A stretch of 64,000 nucleotides of DNA from Bermanella sp044597725 (lineage in GTDB: Bacteria > Pseudomonadota > Gammaproteobacteria > Pseudomonadales > Oceanobacteraceae). Below are positions 48,276 to 55,754 of this stretch, one piece after another. The stretch lies in contig NZ_CP139003.1 of the NCBI RefSeq assembly GCF_044597725.1, positions 2,418,001 to 2,482,000 on the forward strand, written 5' to 3'. Position numbers and translations under genes: made by a program. Position 1 is the first letter of the stretch. Each line of letters starts with the position of its first letter. The notes below the pieces were generated by a model. That model ran no database searches, was not told the DNA's origin, and worked only from the letters and a program-made list of their open reading frames with translations.

Positions 48276-48369
48276 ACCTCGAAATTTTTGATTCAGCAAA
48301 AATAGTAGTGCGGTCGGAGCCGTAGGCGACCCCCGCAACAAAACGTTTGGATAATCAAACCCTTAACGA

Positions 48370-48479
48370 TTTGCGGAAGCTGTTCGTAAAGCGAGCGGCG
48401 TTGCGTGCCATGGATGGCACGCGCGAGCCCACATGGAAGTGTTAACGGCGTCCGCGAGACTACGAACAACTTTCGGAAA
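48370..48479 (-). repeat. Type 1 structured core, inverted (array C)
   Basis: Arms 48370-48388 and 48461-48479 pair like the other type 1 cores, and the central hairpin GCGTGCCAT/ATGGCACGC is unchanged. It is inverted relative to the type 1 cores of arrays A and B. Confidence 0.68.
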
Positions 48480-48560
48480 GCGCAGCGGATTACGAATACC
48501 CGAATTGCGGGGGCGCCTACAGCTACGCCCGCACTACGGATTCTTCCGCCACTCTAGAAT

Positions 48561-49739
48561 TTAATCTTCTTCTAAAAGCTTACCTAATAACGCATGATAA
48601 ATATCTTTATCACCTATATAACCAACAATCTGCTGATTATTTTCAATCAAGATACCGTGCCCAGTATGGTATCGAATTTCCATTACGTCTTTCATAATGG
48701 TATCAATATTAACAATCGTAGGCTGTGCTGGTAGAGCATCTATAGATGAACCCTGCGCCCAGCTTTGGATTGGATATGATTGATCAGCATAGCGGATTTT
48801 AGCATCATCAGCAGTCTCACCAAGAGACAGCCAATAATCATGACGCTGGCTCAAGCAGTACTCTTCTGCATTTTTTTCCAACGATTCTAAACTGCGCATT
48901 AACGAACGAGCTTTTACTACATCTACAGGGTTAGTGTGAGCAACAAAATCACGTACATAATCATTAGCTGGATTCAGTACAATATTTTCTGGCGTGTCAT
49001 GTTGAACGATTTCACCATCCTTCATGATGGCAATATGATTACCCAGTTTTAGTGCTTCATCCAAATCGTGGCTAACAAACAGTACTGTTTTATTTAGCTT
49101 TTTTTGCAAGCGCAATAATTCGTCTTGTAGCTGCGCGCGAATTAATGGATCTAAAGCTGAAAAAGGCTCATCCATTAATATAATATCGGTTTCCATGGCC
49201 AGTGCACGGGCAAGACCAACCCGTTGTTGCATACCACCGGAAAGTTCTGATGGGCGTTTATTGGCCCAGGGCGTCAAACCTACTAAATCTAGCTGTTCAT
49301 CTACTTTTTTACGAATAGTGGCCTTATCTAAACCTTTTTGTTCTAGACCGAATGCAATGTTTTGTGCAACGGTTAACCATGGCATTAAAGCAAATTTTTG
49401 GAAAACCATAGTAATACGGTTCATTCTAACGTCACGGCGCTCAGCTTCACTTAAGCTTTGAAAGTCTTGCATGCCTTGCTCGGTTTCTAAATGTACCGAT
49501 CCACGAGTAATAGGGTTAAGGCCATTCGCGGTGCGAAGTAAGCTTGATTTCCCCGAACCCGATAGCCCCATGAGTACACAAATTTCGCCCTTATTTACTT
49601 TTAGGTTGGCATTGCGAACGGCGGCCGTGGCACCTGTCTCACTTAAAACGTCTTCCCGACTTTTACCTTGATCCATAAGCGACAAGGCTTTTTGTGATTG
49701 CTTACCAAATACAACATCTAATTCTTTAAACTCAATCAT
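48561..49739 (-). CDS. choV: Choline/betaine ABC transporter ATP-binding protein
   Basis: A 392-residue ATPase of the ProV/OpuAA/ChoV group. Walker A is GLSGSGKSSLL, the signature LSGGMQQR, Walker B DIILMDEPFSALDP, and a C-terminal CBS-like regulatory region (about 275-392) typical of osmoregulated ABC importers follows. It is last in choX-choW-choV downstream of betIBA. The name reflects context; whether it carries choline, betaine or both is not shown by the sequence. Confidence 0.88.
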   Translation of the reverse strand: MIEFKELDVVFGKQSQKALSLMDQGKSREDVLSETGATAAVRNANLKVNKGEICVLMGLSGSGKSSLLRTANGLNPITRGSVHLETEQGMQDFQSLSEAERRDVRMNRITMVFQKFALMPWLTVAQNIAFGLEQKGLDKATIRKKVDEQLDLVGLTPWANKRPSELSGGMQQRVGLARALAMETDIILMDEPFSALDPLIRAQLQDELLRLQKKLNKTVLFVSHDLDEALKLGNHIAIMKDGEIVQHDTPENIVLNPANDYVRDFVAHTNPVDVVKARSLMRSLESLEKNAEEYCLSQRHDYWLSLGETADDAKIRYADQSYPIQSWAQGSSIDALPAQPTIVNIDTIMKDVMEIRYHTGHGILIENNQQIVGYIGDKDIYHALLGKLLEED

Positions 49740-49756
49740 TGTTTTCTACCCTGCTA

Positions 49757-50584
49757 TTAGTTTGATTTAAACAAGCGATCTAAAATAATAGCGAGCAATA
49801 CAATTGCTAGACCCGCTTCAAAACCAGATGCTATATCGACCGTGTTAAGGGCACGTACCACAGGCTTACCTAAGCCATCGGCGCCAACTAAAGCAGCGAT
49901 TACAACCATAGAAAGTGACAACATAATACATTGAGTCAAGCCCGCTCGAATACTTGACATAGCAGCAGGAATTTCAATTTTTAAAAGTAAATTATTCTTA
50001 GTACAACCAAATGCTTTACCTGCCTCTAATAGCTCTTTTGGAACTTCAGAAATACCTAAATAGGTTAAACGAATGGGGGCCGCGATAGCAAAAACAATAG
50101 TGGAAATGAGACCCGGAACGACGCCCAAACCAAATAACGTTAATGTAGGAATCAAATAAACAAACGGTGGAATGGTTTGCATTAAATCAAGAACAGGCCG
50201 TAAACCACGATATAACCATGGTCGATGGGCTGCGGCTATCCCAATAGGGACGCCAATTAACAAACAAAAACCTGTGGCAAAAATAACTAAGGAAAGGGTT
50301 TGAATCGTTTCTTCCCAGTAGCCTAGGTTCCAAATTAATAATAGTGATACAGCAACAAAAATAGGCGTACCGGGTTTACGTTGATACCACAACGCAAAGG
50401 CCGCTAGTAGGATAATGAATAGCCATGGCGGTAACATAGATAGCATGTCCACCAAGCCAACAATCATAGTATCAAGGGCCGATGATAGCCAATCGAAAAA
50501 GCCCTCACCGTAATCACTGACTAAATCCATGAAGGACTCAGCGCCCTCGCCTACTGGTAATTTATGTTCGGTTATCCAACTCAT
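49757..50584 (-). CDS. choW: Choline/betaine ABC transporter permease
   Basis: A 275-residue ProW-family permease with about six membrane segments and the BPD_transp_1 cytoplasmic loop (EVPKELLEAGKAFGCTKNNLLLKIEIPAAMSSIRAG) that contacts the ATPase. It starts 132 bases after choX, with a stable hairpin in between, and precedes choV by 17 bases. Confidence 0.9.
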   Translation of the reverse strand: MSWITEHKLPVGEGAESFMDLVSDYGEGFFDWLSSALDTMIVGLVDMLSMLPPWLFIILLAAFALWYQRKPGTPIFVAVSLLLIWNLGYWEETIQTLSLVIFATGFCLLIGVPIGIAAAHRPWLYRGLRPVLDLMQTIPPFVYLIPTLTLFGLGVVPGLISTIVFAIAAPIRLTYLGISEVPKELLEAGKAFGCTKNNLLLKIEIPAAMSSIRAGLTQCIMLSLSMVVIAALVGADGLGKPVVRALNTVDIASGFEAGLAIVLLAIILDRLFKSN

Positions 50585-50643
50585 AATTTGTGTATCACTT
50601 TTTTACATCTATTAAACGCCACAATTACGTGAAGCTATGGCAT

Positions 50644-50673
50644 CCACTTAGAGCGTTATTTTGCTCTAAGTGG
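50644..50673 (-). promoter_or_regulatory. Stem-loop between choX and choW
   Basis: A perfect 11-bp stem CCACTTAGAGC/GCTCTAAGTGG around an 8-base loop, without a T-run. Such hairpins after binding-protein genes often protect the upstream mRNA and give binding protein in excess over the membrane subunits; that function is inferred. Confidence 0.6.
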
Positions 50674-50716
50674 GAGAAGTCATTTTAATTAATGACAGAA
50701 ACGATATTACTGAATA

Positions 50717-51643
50717 TTAAATATCTAGGTGTGCTTTAACCGCAGGAAGTGCTGCTTCACCTTGCTTGGTTTTAACACCGTCCAACCATGAATCCAATAC
50801 AGAGGGGTTCGCTTTCAACCAATCCTTAGCCGCTTGTGCTGGCTTTTTACCTTCATCTAAGATGGCTGCCATTACTTGGTTTTCTAGCTCCAAAGTAAAC
50901 GTTAAGTTAGTAAGCAGCTTACCCACGTTAGGGCATTCACTCGTGTAGCCTTTGCGAACATTTGTAAAGATGTTTGCACCACCAAGGTTAGGACCAAAGA
51001 AGTCATCACCACCTTCAAGGTATTTAAGTTCAAAGTTTGCATTCATTGGGTGTGGTTCCCAACCTAAGAATACAATCCATTTATCACGGCGCACTTTACG
51101 TTTCACTTGCGACAACATACCCGCTTCAGATGACTCGACAACATCAAAGCCAGATAACCCAAATGCATCTTGATCGATCATGCTTTGAATTAGACGATTA
51201 CCATCGTTGCCTGGCTCAATACCATAGATACGTGAATCGAACTCATCAGCATGCTTTGCAATATCAGCAAAGCTTGTTACGCCAGCTTCGTAAACATACT
51301 TTGGAACGGCCAATGTATACTTCGCACCGGATAGGTTTTTGTGTATGGTTTCCACAGTGCCACGCTCACGGTAAGGTTTAATATCCCCTTCCATTGTCGG
51401 CATCCAGTTACCTAGAAATACATCGATATCGTTGTTTTCAAGGGATTTGTAGGTAACAGGAACCGATAGCATTTGTGTTTTTGTGTCATAGCCCATGCCT
51501 GTAAGTACTTCTGAGGCAATCGCTGTAGTGGCTGTAATATCAGTCCAGCCTACATCTGAAAAACGCACTGTTTCACATTGATTCGCATTTACCGAAAGCG
51601 GTATTGCCAGTATCGAGGCAAGTAGTAATGATTTAAGTTTCAT
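50717..51643 (-). CDS. choX: Choline/glycine betaine substrate-binding protein
   Basis: A 308-residue periplasmic binding protein of the OpuAC/ChoX type with signal peptide MKLKSLLLASILAIPLSVNA. The mature N-terminus CETVRFSDVGWTDITATTA and GNWMPTMEGDIKPY resemble choline-binding ChoX; several Trp residues (GWTD, GNWMP, GWEPH) are positioned as in the aromatic quaternary-amine cage. It follows betA on the same strand, supporting choline as substrate. Confidence 0.88.
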   Translation of the reverse strand: MKLKSLLLASILAIPLSVNANQCETVRFSDVGWTDITATTAIASEVLTGMGYDTKTQMLSVPVTYKSLENNDIDVFLGNWMPTMEGDIKPYRERGTVETIHKNLSGAKYTLAVPKYVYEAGVTSFADIAKHADEFDSRIYGIEPGNDGNRLIQSMIDQDAFGLSGFDVVESSEAGMLSQVKRKVRRDKWIVFLGWEPHPMNANFELKYLEGGDDFFGPNLGGANIFTNVRKGYTSECPNVGKLLTNLTFTLELENQVMAAILDEGKKPAQAAKDWLKANPSVLDSWLDGVKTKQGEAALPAVKAHLDI

Positions 51644-51714
51644 TATGTTTCCTTCATCTGTTGTTAATGTGATGTCACTCTTTTGGTGACGTTTCTATGC
51701 ACGTATTAAACGTG

Positions 51715-53370
51715 CTAATTAGGCCTTTGTTTTTCTTCCCATTCGCTGGCCAAACGAACCGAAGCATTGGAGGGCGCTAAGGTTTGCCCTTTTATAAGAT
51801 CTGCAGCGCGTTCTGCCACCATAATTGTTGGCGCATTTAAATTGCCATTAGGTATGGTGGGAAAAATGGAAGAATCAATAACCCTTAGGCCCTGAATTCC
51901 GTGAACACGGGTTTCTGAATCCACCACCGACATTTCATCTTCACCCATTTTACAAGTACAAGATGGGTGATAGGCACTCTCAACACTGGCGCGCACAAAC
52001 GCATCTATTTCTTCATCGCTTTGCACGTCTTCACCGGGTTGGATTTCGCCATCGCGATAAGCCTCAAATGCAGGCTGCTGGATAATTTCACGAGTTAATC
52101 GTACGCACTGTCTAAAGCCTTCAATATCGTCTGGATGCTGCAAGTAATTAAACAATATAGAGGGTGCTTGTCCGGGATCTTTCGATGCTATATGAACATG
52201 GCCACGGCTCTTGGGTTTATTGTGTCCAATATGAACCTGAAAACCATGGCCCGCAAAGGCCGTACGACCGTCGTAGCGCATAGCGGCTGGCAAGAAGTGG
52301 TATTGCATATCAGGCCATTTGATACCAGCTTTAGAACGAATAAAACCACAAGATTCAAAATGGTTGCTCGCACCTAAGCCTTTCTTGGTTAAGATCCAAC
52401 GGGCACCAATAAGAAATTTATTAAACCAATCTAACTTACCATTAAGTGTAATGGGTTGCTTACACTTGTATTGAAAATAAAACTCTAGGTGATCTTGTAA
52501 ATTTTCACCCACACCCGGCAATTCATGTTCAAGCTCTATTCCTGCTTTCTTTAAAACATCCGCCCTGCCAATACCTGAAAGTTGTAAGATATGAGGCGAA
52601 CCAATGGAACCCGCACTTAAGAGAATTTCTTTGTCTGCCGTTGCTCGGTATGTACTTCCACCCTTAGAATACTGAACCGCAACCGCTTTCTTGTTCTCTA
52701 AAATGATTTTTTCAACCAGGGCATGAGTCACTAACTTTAAGTTTTTTCGCTTTAAAGCAGGACGTAAATAAGCGTTTGCCGTTGACCACCGACGACCATT
52801 TTTGACCGTCATATGCATTGGACCAAAACCTTCTTGGCGTTCGGCATTATAATCACTGGTTAGATCGTATCCGGCTTGCTCCCCTGCTTTAATAAACGCT
52901 TTATACAGAGGGTTTTTCATTTCATTGCCGTTATTTACACCTAACGGACCATCGTCTCCGCGATATTCATTTCCACCATAAATCCAGCTTTCTGATTTTT
53001 TAAAGTATGGTAAGCAATGAGCGTAATCCCAATTTTTTGCACCGCTTTCAGACCATTCATTGAAGTCTTCAGCGTGCCCTCTTACATACACCATGCCATT
53101 AATAGAACTAGAACCACCTAGCACTTTTCCGCGGGGGCAGTGCATGCGGCGATTATCTAAATACGGTTCATTGTCTGTTTCAAATTGCCAAGCATACTTC
53201 TTTGTATTCATTGGAATAGAAAGAGCGGTTGGCATTTGGATAAAAATACTTTTATCACTCCCACCAGTCTCAAGTAGTAGGACATTGGTATTTGGGTCTT
53301 CGGTTAAGCGGTTTGCTAATACACAACCTGCAGAACCCGCACCTACAATAATATAGTCTATACGCTCCAT
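51715..53370 (-). CDS. betA: Choline dehydrogenase
   Basis: A 551-residue FAD-dependent GMC oxidoreductase that oxidises choline to betaine aldehyde, membrane-associated in E. coli. The FAD motif DYIIVGAGSAGCVLANRL is at the N-terminus and the C-terminal SAYHPSCTCKMGEDEMSVVD region carries the active-site His. The start at 53370 has AGGAGG directly upstream; the longer frame to 53535 overlaps betB and is not conserved. It lies 8 bases after betB. Confidence 0.96.
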   Translation of the reverse strand: MERIDYIIVGAGSAGCVLANRLTEDPNTNVLLLETGGSDKSIFIQMPTALSIPMNTKKYAWQFETDNEPYLDNRRMHCPRGKVLGGSSSINGMVYVRGHAEDFNEWSESGAKNWDYAHCLPYFKKSESWIYGGNEYRGDDGPLGVNNGNEMKNPLYKAFIKAGEQAGYDLTSDYNAERQEGFGPMHMTVKNGRRWSTANAYLRPALKRKNLKLVTHALVEKIILENKKAVAVQYSKGGSTYRATADKEILLSAGSIGSPHILQLSGIGRADVLKKAGIELEHELPGVGENLQDHLEFYFQYKCKQPITLNGKLDWFNKFLIGARWILTKKGLGASNHFESCGFIRSKAGIKWPDMQYHFLPAAMRYDGRTAFAGHGFQVHIGHNKPKSRGHVHIASKDPGQAPSILFNYLQHPDDIEGFRQCVRLTREIIQQPAFEAYRDGEIQPGEDVQSDEEIDAFVRASVESAYHPSCTCKMGEDEMSVVDSETRVHGIQGLRVIDSSIFPTIPNGNLNAPTIMVAERAADLIKGQTLAPSNASVRLASEWEEKQRPN

Positions 53371-53378
53371 GGGACCTC

Positions 53379-54842
53379 CTAGAACGGGCTCTCGATTGGA
53401 TTCATACCAACGTAAACCGACTTCACTTGGGTATATTGATTTAATGTCATCAGACCATTTTCTCGACCAATACCCGACTGTTTGTAACCACCTACAGGCA
53501 TCTCCGCCGGAGATGCACCATATGCGTTTATCCAACAGATACCTGCTTCGATTTGATGAATAACACGGTGTGCGGTTTGAATATTTTGTGTAAATACACC
53601 TGCCGCTAGTCCAAGTTGAGTATCATTGGCGCGACGCACAACCTCGTCTTCCTCATCAAATACCAACAAGCTTAAAACCGGACCAAATATCTCTTCTTTG
53701 ATAATCGTCATGTCATCATGACAATTAGCAAATATTGTAGGCGCAACGAAATAACCATTAGGAGATGATTCAGGGTTTATGGCTTGGCCGCCAACTAATA
53801 CTTCAGCGCCTTCTGCTATACCCTTATCTATATAAGACAACACCAATTTTTGATGCTTTTCAGAGATTAGGGCGCCAAAATTCGTCTTTAAATCGAGGGG
53901 ATCACCGGCGATAATATTATTTTTTGTTCGCTCCACCAGCTGATCAACAAATGCGTCATAGATATCACGTTGAACAAATACTCGAGTGCCATTTGTACAA
54001 ACTTCACCTTGAGTATAAAAGTTAGCTAACATCGCAGCGCTTACCGCTTGTTCCACATCTGCATCATTAAATACAATGAGTGGTGATTTACCACCTAATT
54101 CCATGGTCACGTCTTTTAATGATGATGCTGAATCAGCCATTACCTTTTTGCCAGTACCTACTTCCCCAGTAAAACTCACCTTCGCAATATCAGGATTTGC
54201 AGTAAGCATTTGCCCGACTCTGTGATCGCCCTGAACCACATTAAACACTCCAGCAGGAACACCTGCTTCGATGAATATCTCTGCAAGCTTCAAGGCACCC
54301 ATTGGCGTTTCTTCCGATGGTTTAAAAATCATGCTGTTACCTGCTGCTAATGCCGGGGCCGATTTCCAACAAGCTATTTGTATAGGATAATTCCAAGCCC
54401 CAATACCAGCACAGATACCAAGAGGTTCACGACGGGTGTAATAGAAATCGCCACCTAAGTCTTGTTGATTGCCTTCAATCGAAGGCGCAACACCGGCAAA
54501 AAATTCAATGGCATCCGCTCCAGTGACCACATCAACTTCTAATGCTTCTTGCAAAGGCTTACCTGTATCCAACACTTCCACCTTAGCGAGCTCATCATTT
54601 CGTTCACGAAGTAAGGCAACTGCTTTCAATAAAATACGGCTGCGTTCAACACCACTCATCTTAGACCATGTTTGAAAACCGCTTTCCGCCGAGGCTAGAG
54701 CCTGAGACATAACGTTATCATCGGCTTGCTCAACACGATAAATTACCTCACCTGTAGCGGGGTTAATCACGTCAAACAATTCACCTGTTTTATTGGCGAT
54801 ATACTGTCCGTTAACAAACGATTGATAGGTGGGCTGAGTCAT
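53379..54842 (-). CDS. betB: Betaine aldehyde dehydrogenase
   Basis: A 487-residue NAD(P)-dependent aldehyde dehydrogenase producing glycine betaine. The catalytic Cys is in GEVCTNGTRVFV and the Glu in MELGGKSPLIVF; SFTGEVGTGKKV is the cofactor loop. It follows betI by 9 bases and precedes betA, the classical betIBA order. Confidence 0.97.
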   Translation of the reverse strand: MTQPTYQSFVNGQYIANKTGELFDVINPATGEVIYRVEQADDNVMSQALASAESGFQTWSKMSGVERSRILLKAVALLRERNDELAKVEVLDTGKPLQEALEVDVVTGADAIEFFAGVAPSIEGNQQDLGGDFYYTRREPLGICAGIGAWNYPIQIACWKSAPALAAGNSMIFKPSEETPMGALKLAEIFIEAGVPAGVFNVVQGDHRVGQMLTANPDIAKVSFTGEVGTGKKVMADSASSLKDVTMELGGKSPLIVFNDADVEQAVSAAMLANFYTQGEVCTNGTRVFVQRDIYDAFVDQLVERTKNNIIAGDPLDLKTNFGALISEKHQKLVLSYIDKGIAEGAEVLVGGQAINPESSPNGYFVAPTIFANCHDDMTIIKEEIFGPVLSLLVFDEEDEVVRRANDTQLGLAAGVFTQNIQTAHRVIHQIEAGICWINAYGASPAEMPVGGYKQSGIGRENGLMTLNQYTQVKSVYVGMNPIESPF

Positions 54843-54851
54843 AAATAACCT

Positions 54852-55460
54852 TTACTGCTGATTTAATGAGGCGTCGAAACTAGAGACAGTTCGATCGATA
54901 AATTGCTTACACATTGCCACGGCTTTGGCACCATCCAGTGGTCCTTTATTTAGTGCCCAACGTAGCCACAATCCATCGATAAGTGCTGCTATGGCCTGCG
55001 CACTCTGGGCGACGTCCTCTTTAGGAATAAGAGCCTTTAAAGAATAGCGCAAATTGGCCAATAAACGTTTTTCATTTATGCGCTGAAGACGTGCGAGGTT
55101 TTCGTCATGCATGGCTTGCGCCCAAAACGCTAGCCAGGTTTTTGCACTTCGATCTGAAACCTGTACCGGACTAAAGTTAGCCTCGACTATGGCGTAAAGG
55201 CGCTCCATCGGGTCGTCCGATGGTCGATTACGCAACTGATTCATTAATGCGTCTTGCAAAGACTGTAGAAGGTAGCGAACCGTGGCTTCCAGTAAGCCTT
55301 GCTTACCACCAAAATAATGACTAATAATGCCCGTAGAAACACCAGCCTTGCGGCTTATTGTACTAATGGTCGTGCCATGAAGACCAAACTCTTGAACTGA
55401 ATCCAATGTCGCTTCGATTAACTGAGCCTGCCGTAATGGCTTCATTCCTACCTTAGGCAT
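54852..55460 (-). CDS. betI: TetR-family choline-responsive repressor BetI
   Basis: A 202-residue TetR-family repressor that in E. coli represses the bet genes until choline is present. The N-terminal HTH (TISTISRKAGVSTGIISHYFGGKQGLLEATVRYLL) and full-length BetI C-domain are visible. I chose the ATG at 55460 with GAGGG upstream; a GTG one codon earlier is also possible. A palindromic operator lies about 25 bases upstream. Confidence 0.95.
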   Translation of the reverse strand: MPKVGMKPLRQAQLIEATLDSVQEFGLHGTTISTISRKAGVSTGIISHYFGGKQGLLEATVRYLLQSLQDALMNQLRNRPSDDPMERLYAIVEANFSPVQVSDRSAKTWLAFWAQAMHDENLARLQRINEKRLLANLRYSLKALIPKEDVAQSAQAIAALIDGLWLRWALNKGPLDGAKAVAMCKQFIDRTVSSFDASLNQQ

Positions 55461-55482
55461 CACAACCCTCTTACCAGTTCTT

Positions 55483-55506
55483 TTTTAAATGAACGTTCAA
55501 TTAAAA
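55483..55506. promoter_or_regulatory. BetI operator palindrome
   Basis: A 24-base palindrome with one mismatched pair: TTTTAA and TTAAAA flank a perfect TGAACGTTCA core. Its ATTGAACGTTC-like sequence resembles reported BetI sites in enteric bacteria and Vibrio. It sits just before betI, so it should control the whole bet-cho run. Confidence 0.75.
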
Positions 55507-55708
55507 TAACTATAATACTTTGAACAAGAAGTATCAACCTCAATAATTACCTTGAAAACATTGCAACCAATAGATGCAACCACCCCACAACCCCCATATA
55601 AACAGAGAAGAATGGAATCCTGTGAACAAAGAATAGCTTAGATATTAGATAAATATTAGTTTGAACACTAACGATCAAAATAGATAACGGTATAAATAGA
55701 TACAACAA

Positions 55709-55737
55709 AAAAACCCCTGCTTCACAGGGGTTTTAAA
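55709..55737 (-). terminator. Terminator after the M3 peptidase gene
   Basis: Stem AACCCCTG/CAGGGGTT with a five-base loop, followed on the minus strand by TTTTTTG. It lies 20 bases past the peptidase stop and would also insulate the divergent betI promoter region. Confidence 0.85.
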
Positions 55738-55754
55738 AAGACTTGACTGTTAGC

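Larger units (their letters stand above)
48110..48537. repeat. Repeat array C: REP-like units and two cores, one chimeric
   Basis: The array lies between ectD and the 3' end of choV. Forward units are at 48110-48142 and 48305-48338 and an inverted unit at 48505-48537. Between the first two lies a core with a type 1 left half and a type 2 right half; between the last two an inverted type 1 core. The arrangement differs from arrays A and B, so the parts move or recombine separately. No gene is seen here. Confidence 0.83.

Noticed and set aside
46426..48537. ectD with arrays B and C as an integron cassette with attC sites
   Set aside because: The units lack the attC core GTTRRRY arrangement and occur as multiple inverted copies; no integrase is present.
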